From: Diphasiastrum complanatum
Lineage: Eukaryota; Streptophyta; Lycopodiopsida; Lycopodiales; Lycopodiaceae
DNA: 64,000 nucleotides
Reading direction: 5' to 3'
Assembly: GCA_029204225.1 (NCBI GenBank)
Contig: CM055097.1
Coordinates: 64,800,540 to 64,864,539, forward strand
Of this stretch, positions 33,618 to 47,880 are shown one piece after another; the stretch's first letter is position 1; every line of letters starts with the position of its first letter. Position numbers and translations under genes: made by a program. The notes under the pieces are model-generated. The model did no database searches. It was not told the DNA's origin and worked only from the letters and a program-made list of their open reading frames with translations.

Positions 33618-35770
33618 TTTAGGTGATCATATTGCTTGCAGGAGGGCACCCAATAGGAAGCTATCTTCTTTCCCTTTTGGTAGCAAAAAATCATCAAGCT
33701 GTTGATTTCTACAGGAGAAGAATCTGTTCATCTTCTTATAGCTTTTTTGTAGGAAATTGCAAAGCACCTTCACCTATTTGAGAGCTAGCAGTAGGGCGCC
33801 CATGCTCAAACCAATTGCATGTGATTTTGACTCAATTACATGTTGAAAATTTCAGATTTACTTCTTAAATGAAGATCCATGTGTTTTGGATACATTTCTT
33901 GCTAAAATTTCCCTGTTGGTGAGCTTGGAGTAGGGCACTACCATCAACTCTCTATGCACATAGTGTGCACTCTTTTTAGCCACAAAAGTTGTGAGCATTC
34001 TATTTTTTGTGCAGATCTCAGCCACCTATTTCATTACTTGTTGAGCAAATTGCATGTGGAGTATTGCAATCTATTGTGCTCATGATTTCAGCTTTCAGGT
34101 TGTTGTCCTTTGAGTAGGTTTTGTCTTGGAAAGTCTATCTCCTATCTACTACAAACTGATTTTTCTGTTATGGCTAAAGAATCGGAATCTACTTGTTCTT
34201 TATTTAATGAAGATAGGATGGATGGCACAAACTATTCCTTGTGGTGCTACATGATAAAGAATCTTCTAATTGTTAAAGGTTTGTGGGAAGTAGTTAATGG
34301 TGACGAAGAGAGGCCGCCTACCTTGGCACCTATTACACCATCTAGAACAACTACTTCTTCATCTATGGATTTGTCTTCCGATGAGCAAAAGAAGTGGAAG
34401 CTATGAGATGCACAAGAACATATCAGTGAAGAGATCTATCCTTCCTCATATTAGATCATGCAAGACTTTCTTGGGAGACTCTTGCCAAGATGTTTCAAGT
34501 AAAGAATGCGGCAAAAGTGGTATATCTTTGAAATCAACTTTCTATCTTGAAGATGCAAGAAGGTGATTTGCTTACAAACCACTTGACGAAGATCAAGGAT
34601 CTTCGAGAGGAGCATCTTAGTATTGATGAGGTGATTGAGAACTCACAATTTGTATCTATTACTCTCAACTCTCTTCCTAATTCTTACCTTCCATTTGTGT
34701 CATCATTGAGCATTTCTCTTAGGGGACAACAAATCTCCTTCAACAAACTTGTTGGCTTACTTCTTCAAGAAGAGCAAACAAGGATCAACTTTGGTGAACA
34801 TGAAGATCAAGCTTTCTTTGCAAAAGGCAAAGGCAAAGGCAAGTGGAAAGGGAATCCTTCTTTCAAAACTTCCAAAGATGATAAAAAATCTAAGGAAGCT
34901 CAAGATCAAGGATCAAGAAGAAGGGTAAGTGCCACTATTGCAAGAAGTTTGGGCATCACATCAAAGAATGTAGGAAGAGGCTTGCAAAGGAAAAAGTGAA
35001 AGGTAACGATACAAGTACTGCAATCATTACTTTCGAACAACAATTTGGAAAGGAGGATAATCTTTTCAATAATGATTATGCTTTTGTCACGAATAATCTC
35101 ATCTCTCCTCAAGACGAGATTTCTGCCACTTCAAATCTTGTTGGTTTTTCAGTAGAAAATAGCTCATCTTCAGCTTTACAAGTTGCTATTTTTTCATCTA
35201 TTGATTGGGTGATTTTTTTCAACGCTTTAAGGATTTTCTAGCAATGAGAAAATTAGTTTGGGCACTCTTTGAAAATCTTATGTACCGACCGAGGAGGGAA
35301 ATATATAAAGAATACGTTCGGTACTTATCTTCCAAGCAAAGGTATCCATCATCAAATGACAAACATTGGACAACAAGGTCCAAGTTCGGAACACTTTGGA
35401 CAACAAAGTGTTGACAAAGGTAAGGCTGTTAGACAGCCCAAACCAGTCCCTAAACGGTTGTTGCAGACTTTGCAGGACAACAAAGTGGATCATTTCTATG
35501 AAGGGAAGACTTGTGCCTCTACTAAATCAGTAAAATTTGTTTTTTATTTTTTATTTTGCTCTTATTTCTATTGAGGATGGTGAAGTAGAACCTGTTTTTT
35601 ATGAGCAGGCCAGAGGAGTAAAATGTTGGGAGGATGCGATGCAAGAGGAGTACAACTCACTCATGAAGAACCACACTTGGATTCTTGTTGATCTTCCACA
35701 TGGGGCTGGAATCTTCATCTCTCAACAACAATACATTGAGCACATGTTGAAACACTTAGAATTTGCTTTG
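33605..35770 (+). mobile_element. Internally deleted copia element
   Basis: Gag begins with MAKESESTCSLFNEDRMDGT near 34170 and continues in shifted frames. A CCHC knuckle CHYCKKFGHHIKEC lies near 34935. An integrase remnant (TDRGGKYIKNTFGTYL) lies near 35280, and the start of RVT_2 (CWEDAMQEEYNSLMKNHTWI) near 35625. It then jumps to a downstream RT piece (GIFISQQQYIEHMLKHLEFA), so most of integrase and RT is deleted. The element ends at about 35770, where the LTR of a minus-strand copia element begins. Confidence 0.85.
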
Positions 35771-37405
35771 AGCAGGAACACAGATCATGCTACACAGTAA
35801 CACAGACAGAAAACACTCCACACCAAGCTCACATAGCAACTATATTTATCAAAATGAAATTACACTGTACATATAGTTGTTCACTCAGGCAACCCATGGA
35901 TGACCCAAGCTGCCGTTGGCGGGACGCGTGTCCCGTCAACTTGCCTCGTGGCGAGGCCAAATGATCCTTATCAACTGATAGGACCCACAGTACAGTAGCA
36001 CATTGATTCTACTTTAATTCTAACTCTCTCCCTTAAAGTAGAGTCTACTTTTTATACAGTCATATACATAGCTTTAAAGTCAACAAACTTTAAGTACAGA
36101 AAGCTTTGATCTAAACTTATCAAACTTTTCTCCAACAAGTGGCTTAGTGAAAATATCAGCTAGTTGTTCTTTTGTACTACAATGAACAACATGAATTTCA
36201 TGACTCAGTAGCCTCTCACGTATAAAGTGATACTGAATTTCAATGTGTTTGGTTCTCGCATGGAACACTTAATTCTTTGCTAGCTGAATGCCACTTTGAT
36301 TGTCGCTATGTAAAGTTGTGGGATTTTTCTGCTTCATGCCAACTTCTTCCAAGATTTGTCTCAACCATATGGCTTCTTGTGTTATACTACACATTGGCTT
36401 ATACTCTGCTTCCGTGGTGGAAAGAACAATTGTACTTTGCTTCTTACTAGACCAGAAAAAGCAACTGCCACAAAGTTGGAATACATACCCTGTGGTAGAT
36501 CTACGATCATCATAGTCACCTCCCCAATCCGCATCCACATAGCCACACAACTCAGGTAAACCCTCATGCTTCCTGTAAATCAAGCCATAATCTGAAGTGC
36601 CTTTTACATAACGCAAAATGCGCTTAGCTGCTTTCCAATGCGTTTCCGTAGGTGCTGCCATAAACTGACTTACAATCCAACATGATAGCATATATCTGGT
36701 CTAGTCGTGGTAAGGTAAATCAAGCTCCCTACTAACTGCCTATACAGCGTAGTATCAAATGACTGTGACTCATCAAGCTTAGAAAGCTTTTTACCTGGTT
36801 CAATAGGAGTATTCACTGGTTTGCAATCTTGCAACCTAAAACTGTGCAGCAACTCTTTGACATACTTCACCTGTGTTAAACCCACTTCATGTCCTTTTTG
36901 CCACACCTCTACTCCAACGCAATAATGCATCAGGCTGAGATCTGTCATCTCGAATTGTTCCATGAGGTCTTTCTTGATCATGTCTATTATCTCTTGATTA
37001 TTTCCCATAATAATCAAGTCATCAACATAAAGAGCAATCAAAGCAACCATACCATCAAAGCATAAGACATGTAGATTTGGATTAAAATGTGTTCTCACCA
37101 TCCCCTTTGAACGAAAGTAGGCATCAATCCTGCTATCCCACGCATGTGGTGCCTGTATAAGACCGTAAAGCGCTTTCTTCAAGCGACATACTTTATTTTC
37201 CTGTCCTTTCGTTACAAAGCTTTTAGGTTGATCCATGAACACCTCTTCTTCTAACTCACCATTTAAAAAAGTAGATTTCACATCCATCTGATGCAAAGGC
37301 CAACCAAAATGTGATGCTAAATCAACAAGTATATGTAGAGTATTCCACTTACATACCGACACAAAGGTCTCCTCATAGTCGATGCCTTTACTTTGTGCAT
37401 ACTCG
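35770..37405 (-). mobile_element. Copia remnant with near-intact RT and RNase H
   Basis: On the minus strand RT runs from about 37390 (YAQSKGIDYEETF) through QMDVKSTFLNGELEEEVF, LKKALYGLIQAPHAW and the catalytic YVDDLI, then RNase H (GYVDADWGGDYDDRRST, TTEAEYKPM) to IHVVHCSTKEQLADIFTKPL near 36140. Only a few frame breaks are seen. A purine tract (aagggagagag, minus strand, near 36030) and an LTR-like stretch (35770-36025) follow. The 5' part is missing: at about 37405 the sequence changes to gypsy integrase. Confidence 0.9.
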
Positions 37406-39480
37406 TTGACAGTGAGTCACTGACTATCTCCATTGGGCATTTGAAGCGCACAATGATGTTTTCGTAAATGAACTTCACAGTGGACATCTACTACGCACAC
37501 TTATTTGGCTTCAACCCACTTGGTGAGATAATCAATAACCACGATGATATATCAGGCTTGGGTACTGTGAGCGGCTGGGTGAATAGGGCCGACATAATCG
37601 TGTCCCCATTCGTCAAATGGTGCTTGAGCCAATACAGGATGTAGCGGCTCATAGTTCACCTTTTGTTGGTCTGCATGCCCTCTGACATACATCACATTGC
37701 TTGATATATGCTTCAATATCCTTATGCATTGTTTGGCCACTAGCAACCGGATTGTAGAATCTTGCGTATTGTAACATCCACTGCAAAGTCTCTGCCTCTC
37801 ATTGCTTCATGCAAGAGGGACATGATCTGACTTGTTGCATGAGACATAATACATCGTCGAATGATATTATCCTCCCCTCTTCAATACAGTCAGCTGGCAT
37901 GGTTGAGCTTTAAGTACAAGCTTCCGCTGTTAAGCCTTGGATAGTGACCGATCAAGTTGGCCGTTCATCAAATACTCAACTATGTCCACGACCCAATCTA
38001 GTACAACATCCATGTAAAAGAGAGTAGCATTCGATAGCTCATCATCAGATTGGACATCCTTCTATGTTGATTTGATTCATGATACATGATCTGCCATATA
38101 ATGTTGCTTGCCTTTGCATACAACTATTTGGAAATCGAACTTCAACAACAAGAGTAACCATCTAGTGATTCTCCATGTGTTGCAGGTTTTGTTGACTAGG
38201 TAGAGCAAAGGTTGATGATCAATGTAGAATGCAAAGTGAGTGGCCATTAGATAATGGCGAAACTTCTTGACTGCAAAAACCATTGCCAAGGCTTCTTGCT
38301 CAGTCATTGAATAATTGATTTTAGCATTGTTGAGTTGTCAATTGGTGAAGCGAATAGGTAAATCTTTTTGTACTCATCTGGCTGGCTCAAGACTGCTCCT
38401 ATAATATACTTTGATGCATCGATATGCACATGAAACTCAATTGTCCAATTGGGAGGCCCTAAGATTGGTGCAAATATAAGTGCATCCTTTAACTTTTGGA
38501 AAGCTTGCAAGGCTTTCTCCGTCCAATGTGAATCAATTGTCAGCTTGTAGATAGGACGTGCCAAATCTGCAAAAAATAGAATGAAGATCCTGTAGTAATT
38601 GGCGTGCCCTATGAAGACATAGATTTCATGAATCGTTCCAAGGGGTCGAAGTGATATGATAATACGTATCTTAGCCAGATCAGTGGCAATCCCGTGTCTA
38701 GATACAATATGGCCTACGATAAGACCATGTTTGTCCCAAAATTGGCATTTCTCTGGGTCCAATGATATTTGAAATTTGCGACATTGTATAAACACTTTCT
38801 CTAAGTGAGATGAGTGTTCATCATTATATCCATGCACGCAAAGATAATCTAGGAACTTCTATATATAGTCTTTGCAATATTTGTGCATCAATTTCAAGTT
38901 CTGTTTCAGTATCAAAAACTCATTTGACGTGTGATTCTAGGTTCAAATGGGACACCAAACATTGTCCCGTCGAGGATGTTGCTATTGGTAAGGATTTGGT
39001 TGTGATGCTGTAGTATTCTGAAGAGCCTTCATTTTTTAGTCAAACTGGGCTGTGAGCTCTTCCATCTACTGCCTGTGTAGCTTTGTGATCTATTCCATCA
39101 ACAATTCCTTGGATAAGCTCGTAGAGGTTGAGGTCGATGCAGTTGAAAGAGTGGAAGCATGAAGAGTTGTTGTTCCTAGTGTGGAATCATCATCTAATCC
39201 TTCATCTTCTTCTCTCATTGCATCTTTCATAGCTTCGTGTAGAGTAGCATACTGCTCCCATCTTTTCAGTTCTCTTCAGATGCTTCTGTGTAGTCCCGCT
39301 AGGAACCACATAATGACTGCGTGATCGGGAGTCAGCTAGGCATTACACTCGGATCTAGGTGTTTGATACGTTTGATGTAGTCTCTGACCCTTTCTCTTTT
39401 AACCCATCTTGATTTTAATGAGCAAGAGGAATGGGTCTTCTAAGAACTTTCACGGCTCGAATCTAGTGATCAAAGTTGCT
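37405..39480 (-). mobile_element. Ty3/gypsy remnant A
   Basis: Reading the minus strand from 39480 down: a gag segment (DHAVIMWFLAGL near 39315), RT end (QISLDPEKCQFWDKHGLIVG near 38760), RNase H (YIDHQPLLYLVNKTCNT near 38210), then the integrase start (PFDEWGHDYVGPIHPAAHST near 37600, YLTKWVEAK near 37520, FKCPMEIVSDS near 37420). Stops and frameshifts are frequent. It is closely related to remnant B at 53.4-58.1 kb, where the same motifs appear with different lesions. It is cut inside integrase by the copia junction. Confidence 0.88.
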
Positions 39481-42340
39481 TTTACCACTTCCCAGTTTGT
39501 TCGTTCTTGTGTTGTCTGATTGAAAAACCAGTCTGAAGTTGCTCCTGTCGTGATGATCAATGGTTGATGTTATGAAGAGATGAGAGAAATACGAACAACT
39601 AATAGATTTTACTGGACAACAATAGAATGAATGATGAGAGAGATGGATGGATGTTGTATGAATTAGATGGTGTTGATCACAAAAAAATGGATGGTGTAAT
39701 GGCGCAAATGGTAACAATAGTGAGTATTAGATGGCAACGATGGTGCCGGTACGGGTGGGGTTCGAGGCCTCCCCGGTGACGCCCCATCGCATGGGTCTAG
39801 GGGACTGCGCTGGCCCCTAGTACTGAACGGTATGGCTTGTATATGATTGAACGGGTATTTTGTGGGCCATTCACTAGTAGTTGCAATAATTTTTTTGGAT
39901 TTTCTCAAATTTTCTTAACATGAATTTTCACCTCTTTGATAGATGGTTTATCTCAGTATATTGTCACTTCAGGGAGTTTGGCAAGGATTCTTCTAACGAA
40001 GGGGTTGGTCGTCGGCGAGGGTTCTGAAAGTAGTTTGAATGCGATTTGGCCTGGGAACCTTCGCCGTTGTCCTTCTAATGCTAGCCAATCTTCGCCAACT
40101 TGCCACTTCCACCGTACCAAGTATACTGTCAGATCTATCAGAGGACATCTCAACGAGTTAAACTAATTACTCACATCTTTACTCGCAAGGTTACTCTCAC
40201 TTAGCTCATTTTTACTCACCCGTTTGCCAGTAGTTGTGACCCACAAACTACTCGATGAGTAAAACTAGATTACTCATGCTTGTCTACTACTCCCATCAGA
40301 GAAAATGTAAAATTGGTGTTGTTGGATTTGATCCGATTATCAGACACACCACTTTGCTTAGTCATCTTTTTCTTTTATGATCTTTTTCTTTTTGTTCTAA
40401 TCCACTTATCTTCATCAAAAAAGATTTTCAAAATCATTGAAAAACAAGCATATGCCTAATTATTTTTTCTTTTATTAAGCATCATTTTTTCTTCTTGATT
40501 AAATGTACATCGAGTTTGTAACATTGCATGCTTGTCTGCTGAATGTGCTTGCAATGAGATGAAGAGAACGAGACAAGGTAATTATCAGATTCTTAAAAAG
40601 AACTGTGTTCTTGATCAAATGCTTTAAATGTTATGTTAAACTTGATAGCAAATTGCACACACACGTGGATCCGATATTGGTACAGACAGGATGAAAAGTA
40701 GAGGGAATATAAGACTTTTAGAGCATTTTAGTTGTGAAAGACAGTATAACACGTGGAAAGATAAGTAGAATATAGGAGCTATGAAGGAAGGGACTCTTTT
40801 AGGTGCCCAAACTTCTTGTGCCTGAATTTTATTGAGCTTCTACGCTGTATATCTAATACTGAACCATAGAGTAGCGCATAAAATTTTGAAGTATTAATAT
40901 GATATTTTGTTTTAAACTTGACAAAATACAAATGATAGTCTCTTCAGTAAGATTACAACTTGGTAAACCAAACAAGGAGGAAGTAAAATGAAATTAAGCT
41001 AATATTACTTGTACCGATTTTGTCTAATGTGTATGATAAACTTTAATGGGTGACTTGATTTGACAATTCCAAGAATATCGTGATGCAGCAGCCATAAAAT
41101 GATCTTGTCATTTGTTTAACTATGGCTCGGAGCATGTAGAACATATCGAAATGAACAAGTCAATTTTGTGACTAAGCAATAGACAGTGTCTGCGTAGGGG
41201 AGTAGAGAACATAGGTAGCTTTCTTGGATTGATTCCTTTTGAAAATTCAATGAACTGCTTGTATGAAAACAATAGCTAGTTTCTCATAGATAGATTATTT
41301 GGAATTGTTGTAAGGGAGACATGTTTTCTGAACTTTGTTTGGAGGGATTGTTGGCTGCTTTTGTTGGTCATGAGATCAACAAAAGAAATTCTACGGCCAA
41401 CAAACTCACATTCATGTTTTGCCAACAAACTCAACTCGCATGATGCTATTTGCAGATTTTGCGTATTTCCATGCCCTAGGAGATTTGCTATTACAAAATA
41501 CACAAATAATCTGACAAGCAATTCAAAAATCCGACGATGGAGGTGTGCAACAAAGAAGAAAACATATGTTACTTGCTCACTTATAGGATACACACTTCTG
41601 ATCTTTTCAGGCATGATTCAAGTTTTTGTTAGTTGGTCCTTAGCTTGCATCCCACAACAGCTTGCTCAAAGTAGCTTTGATAGATCGTGTGTAATTGGCT
41701 TCAGATCTGATCACACTAATCAGCCAAGCAATTGAAAAGCAGATGATGCAGTTGCACAACACAGTGTACCTCACGTGATGCTCCTCTTACATCATCTTTG
41801 CCACTTCAAAATAAGGATCAAACTCCAAATAGAGACATTATGAGGTTTATTGTTAAAGTCATTTGAGTGTAAGATTGACTATTGTTTTACCTTTTGCAGG
41901 TTTTCATTAGATAAATTAAAAAGCAAAAAATGTGTGTGTTATTTTCAAAGGCAGATTTTGCACTTTTTTTTTTTTGCCTGTCTGTGCCCGTCCGTACGGA
42001 TTCCGTACGACTGCCACATGGCACATTTGCATTGGTTATTTAAAGTCAAGCCTGCCTATTATGCTTCGTAATGTGCTTCTGAAAAAATTTCAATTATTCA
42101 TTACTCAATGGAAGAAGCCGGGCAGAGGCCATTTTGCCCGATAAGGATTTCCAATAAAAGGGCTTTGCCCAAATTTTTAAAAAAATCCTTATCGAACAGA
42201 ATGGTCCCATTCTAGACTGGCTCCTTCCATAATATGTTGACTTTATTCGTAATTTCATTGACTTATGTTGACTTTATTCATTAACTCCATTGACCGACCT
42301 CAATACCTCAATACTACATTGCAAAGCCAAAAAGGAGAGA
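39480..42340. other. No gene confirmed; upstream flank of the PARP16-like gene
   Basis: 39480-40170 may hold decayed leader or LTR sequence of gypsy remnant A. From 40170 onward it is AT-rich with no domain. Near 41990 is a palindromic tccgtacggattccgtacga. The region just before 42348 is the likely promoter and leader of the PARP16-like gene. Confidence 0.3.
42125..42215. repeat. Imperfect inverted repeat (hairpin) upstream of the PARP16-like gene
   Basis: The arm 'ggccattttgcccgataaggattt' (from about 42127) pairs with 'aaatccttatcgaacagaatggtcc' (ending about 42210) with a few mismatches around a loop of about 35 bases. It may be a MITE remnant. Confidence 0.65.
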
Positions 42341-42347
42341 GAGAAAC

Positions 42348-45300
42348 ATGAAGAAGCAGAGGAATAATAAAGAAAAGAGAGAGAGCGCGAGCGAGAAAGT
42401 GGGCACTACGGCGATGGAGCGCCGGATGCTGGAGAGAAGCGTGTATGAAGCATGTGTCTCCTCCCCAGAAGGCGCAGACTTGCTCGTCAACATTTTTGTG
42501 CAGGCACTGATGAGTTATCGCCGATCCTCAGGTGCGTTTCGCGGATTTGAGTGTCCTTTTTGTACTTTGCTGTTGTTGTTGTTCTGAATTGCGGTGGCGA
42601 GACCTTGATTTAACCCAAAACTTGAAGAACGTCATATTTTCTTATTGAATAGGAAAGATCGGATCCTAGTGGCTTGTAATTTGTGCTGATCTTGCAGCCG
42701 GCCGAACGTTTTCTGGTTTTACATGTTGTAATTGTGTGGTACAAAAGCAAAAACTTAAAGGTGATAGAGATCTTAAAGAATCCATTGCATCATATTTTCT
42801 TTATCCGGCTATAAAAGTTAGTGATGATGTCATGCTATCAGCAACAGGAAGGTTATGCCATAACTTTCTGGTAGCTTAAATGAAATGAAAAATTCAAAAT
42901 TGCAAATTTCCATTCTGCTGTGCAACCGACCACTCTCACCGGGACCTGGCTTGCCAGTTTTCTGGGCGGAATTGGCTCAATTAGGCCGGTTCCATATTAC
43001 GTAGCCGTGGAGTCACGGTAAGTACGAATGTTAACTGGACCAACACAATGGCTAATGGAACCGGTTGAGTCGCTTTTGGTTGGAGGTAAAAGCATTCATG
43101 CCATTCAATGTAAAATGTGAGGCAAACTTTGTATACCAAGAAATTTATAGTTAAAGTTCCACTTTGGACCTCTATTCTCAGCATTTTATCGAGCTCCTGT
43201 ATTTTGTAGTGATCAATTTTGAAGCTTTTGATGCCAATTTTAGTTATTTTGATGGTATATTGTATTTGACTTGCGATATACATACCCTTCTTTAGGCTTC
43301 TCACATATAGTTGAAACCTTACATATTTTAATCAAAATTTTTATATTTTCTGTGAAGATGAAAAACCGTTATACCATTTTGGTAAGCAAGTGGTGCAGTT
43401 CTATTTTCTAGTTTGGCTTATGAGTGAAGTTGATGTGCACTGGGATCATAAGAAGATAAATTTAACTCTCGAACGCACTCTGTAACATTTAGAGATGATA
43501 AAGACCTTGTTAGCCGTTACTAGGGAGGGGCATTATTCATTTGCACCCCATATAGTGTTATTTTTTTTGGCAGCTCTATCTGCATTGCTAGAGTATTTCT
43601 TTTGCCAGTTAGCTATATACTCCATCACAAGTTATATTTAGATCTATTTTCATTGTTGATTCTTGCTTAATAAGGTAGTATTTCCAACATTCTCCAAATC
43701 TTAATCGCTGACCTTTTTCCCTGTTTACATCCCATGGATTATAGCTGGCCTCTTGTGACAGCTTGAAACAAGCTTCTCTACAATCATCACTGCTTTTGTG
43801 AGACCATTGCTAGGAAAGATTGTGCGTTAGTATTTTCTGATCTTTCTTTTCTATCGGCTCCGTGGACATGGAATGGATGCAGGAGTAGTGCTTCAAAGTG
43901 ATTTTCATCACTTGTTACAGGTTGCTTTCAGATCATTTGAGCAGCTACTAGGGGCCAATTTTAGACCTAACATAACCTCGGTAGAATTAAACTTTGAAAA
44001 TCACTTTATATGATATTAAAGTTACCATAGATGTTTCACCCTAAATGCCAGGTTAGCTTTTTATTACAATTTTCACAAAAGCATGGATCAAGTTTTGCAT
44101 TGTGTAGTTTTTGGATCATTGCATGTGATATTCCACGTTCTTACAAGGAATTAAGATTTGGAGTCTTGAGCTCTTTGTAGGGGAGTTCCATCTTTCTATT
44201 GGAGATCTCTGTTGGAGATTCGCCGGAGCTGTTGTCAGCCATTGATTTCGTTAGTCTTCTTTGTTGGAGAATGCTTGTGCTTGATTATTTTGCTGCTTTT
44301 ATAAATGCTACATGCTAAATATTTAGATACGTTCTTAACTAGGATTGTATAAAAAATGCAATGATTCTTGATTCTTGGTTGAACAAGAATTAGATTAGTA
44401 TTTTGAAACTAAAAGATTTAATCATTTTAGCTCTGGCGAATATGTTGAGGGCATATGTGTCTCACACGCAATCTGATTTGGAAGATTACTTTCCTCTGAT
44501 GGATTTTTCTCATAATAGTAGAAAGCACTCTGCTACAGGTTATAGTCCGTTCATACTTAGGGTATGGTTTCCCACCTAGATCTCTAGTTTGGCTGCCATA
44601 TAGCACATGCACATTCCACCGGAGAGAGAAGAGAGAACGTGCATTCCACCGGAGAGAGGAGAGAGAACGTGCATTCCACCGGAGAGGAGAGAAAACGACA
44701 GATTGGATGGACATTATGCTCCTGAAATACAAAGGACACCTGAGCACAAGGCATTACGTGACTTAGTAAGCCACAATGAGCTTACCAAGACCACTTCACA
44801 AGTCCCACATCCATGTAGATACTTCAGCAAGCATGACTCTCACTCCAATCAAATGATCTTTGAGATTTACCTCGTAAATGCATGCATTGAATATATCAAT
44901 TAGAACAAACTTCACTTAATTCAAGGCTTGAACCATGCAAATCAAATAATGCATGCAGAGATCGCTAAACTCTGCTATTCCCACGCACAAGGCAACAAAG
45001 ATGGCTTTGATACCAACAGAAACCACCCAAAAGATAAGATCCAAATCTTACCTGGTTGTTATGCTCCTTTGTTTCGGTGTATTGTTTCCTTGATCCAGCT
45101 TGCCAGATCTTCGAATCCATCATGATTGCTAGTTGACTCTCCACCCAATTATCAACTCTTCATCCAAGAGGTACAGACCTCCATTTTTGAGCGTGATCCC
45201 ATGCCATTGGCATTTTTGTCCCATTTACATACCAGAGATGCTCCCCTAAGTCTTAACAGATCAGCAGCCTGAGACCTGCACCATAGCTCTCAATTCTCTG

Positions 45301-47797
45301 GAAAGTGCTTTTCCAAGAATGATATATCTCTCTCTAGGCTTGGCTTGCTTATAACAGCCTTGGGCCAACAACATCAAAGGCACATTAATGTTTGGTGAGC
45401 TAATGTCTGTCCTTGCTAATAAAGGCACTGAGGGTTAGCCCTTTGGGGACATAGCACATTCGATAATAATACTATCTCTAATATTATGTATCTCCAATGT
45501 TATTAATATCTCTAATATTGATTAAACATGAGGTATAGGGATACCACTTTTATATGCCTTAATGACGTTCCTCTATAAATTTTTTATTTGTGCACAAAAC
45601 CATTACTGCGAATTGTTTTTGCTATGTCACTTATATTCGCTGTAGGGAAATTCTTTGGTCCTCTTTTGGACACAACTTAAGTCACCTTTTTTTCTGCAAT
45701 TAAGCTTTTTCCATGCATTTACCTTCACCTGTGATAGAAATGATTTCTACAAGATGAAACCATTGGCAGAAAAGCACTACCTGCCACCCATCACCTTGAA
45801 GGGATATAGCTTCTTTCCTTTGGGAAGTGCTTTGAGACCATGCTACGAAAACACGTCACATCTAATGGCATCAATAAATAGTAACATGATAATTGATTAG
45901 AATTCTCGTAAAAGGAACACCATATGCAACGAACATGGCACTCGTGTGCAGGTCCTTCAACAAAGGGGCTGCTAAGCTTCTCCTACAAAGATAGACATCA
46001 GAAGCATAAGTCGTAGAATGAGCCGTATTGGTCATATTTCTACTGGTCCGGAGGCCCTTATGGGAACCTTTTACGAGTCAACTCAAAGATTAGGGCTAAT
46101 ATCCTTCAATCTTATTCAGAGTTGGTGAGTTAGGAGTTCCCAGTCCCAAGGGGTTCAGGGGGCAGTAGCCCCCCGGTGGGGGGTTTGGGGGGCAACGCTC
46201 CCCAACGGCAGGGTCTAGTTGGGAACTATCCAAACACAAGAAAATACAGAAAACTAACTCTTCCTACCCCAAAATCCCCGGCCCTGACGGTAAGGCCTCT
46301 TCATGACTTGGCCTTCCACTCCCTGAGCGAAAACATACTTATTGGGACCACCTGTGATCGTAACAGACATGCTAGAGATTAGTTTTGAATTTTTATCAAT
46401 CCAACATGGATTAATGCACCTGAACTGGACCATCCTGCACCCGAAACAGTCGGCAAATTACACAGTAATTATGTTCTTAATTAAAGCTTTCATCTGATAC
46501 CCATATTGCCCAAAAAAAAACCCAATTTCTTTTTTTAAAAAAAAAGTTTCTGGAATTTTTTCAAAAATTTCCGAAACGCGTTTCAGAAACGCAGTGCAAC
46601 TATGGTTTAGACGTGTCATAGAAAGAGTAGGACCAAGTAGATATGGTTTAGACGTGTCATAGAAAGAGTAGGACCAAGTAGATACATCCAATTTCATGAG
46701 AATGCTCTAGACAATGAGAAACTGTGTACGGTTGCTTTTCTCAGTCAATTATTGATAGTGTCATGGATAGGTTATTAGGTTGCGAGATATGTTCATGCCA
46801 GCACAAAGCTTATGGCCCTTGAGAAATCATGCTCAAATGCATTTAAATTTCAGGAAGTACGTTTTTCTAACAGTGGTTTCGAACGTAAGAAATGCGTTTT
46901 GAAACGGGCCATAAGAAACGCGTTTCGAATGGGGCGTTTCAAACGCGTTTCTTTGTTCGAAACACGTTTGGATGAATCATTGGCCTGTATAGTGTAGATC
47001 AAACTCCAACTAAGATCTTAACACAATTAACAATAAGCTGAATTGAAAGTCCTTCAACAAAGTATGGCTTTCCATACCCCCCCACAAAAATTCTCAACTG
47101 CCAAAGCAATCAATTGTCAAATGATGAGATTTTTCTAAAAGATTATCCTCTGGAATTTTCCCTGGTTAGAGCACGCTCCTGATAGCATGAATTTCTAGGC
47201 TACCGTACAAGTAGGCACCGTGGTTAATGATACACAAACATGAAAAGGGGCCCATGGCCAAATGAAATGGTCTTAATGCAATTAACTTATACTTATACTT
47301 GGGCTCCACGTAAGTTAATAGTTCCCAATAATATTTAAAGATTTCAACAATGACCTAATCAAATGTCCATAACTAGTGCTAAGAAAGACAAAGCAAATCC
47401 AACATCAATGTGCACTCTACAATCAGGAGGGGCAAGTAAAAATTACTAACAATTAACCTACTAGTTTCTGTTATCATTCTTGAAATTTCTTCTTCTATGA
47501 TTCATCATGTACTAGCTTGTTGCTTCGATATCGATGGGCTAAAATGTATGAAAATAGATTATTTGAACAATTAATAATAATGTCAAAGGTGATCCATATT
47601 TTGAAGCAGTGGTCAGGCTAGGTCCTCAATCTATCCAGTGGCTTCCTTGATCATCTCACTTTGGTGCTGTTCCTTTTTCCCTGACTTTGATGCTGCTTAT
47701 AGTTCTTGTTTTTTGTCATCTAGTACCCTTCTGTGAGCATTGTCTGCTTTGTTTGCTCAATTTTTCTTTCTATTTTTTCATGATTTTGAATTTAATG

Positions 47798-47880
<83 letters not shown>

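Noticed and set aside
39463-39908. Minus-strand open frames near 39.5-39.9 kb as a gene
   Set aside because: Low-complexity His/Ser content without a domain; more likely decayed gypsy leader.
41276-41735. Overlapping open frames on both strands near 41.5 kb
   Set aside because: No motif, no splice context, and the two strands open equally, as expected of chance.
46140-46230. A G-quadruplex or regulatory element in the PARP16-like intron
   Set aside because: The G-rich stretch resembles sequence common in degenerate plant retroelements, and no regular G-tract spacing was found.
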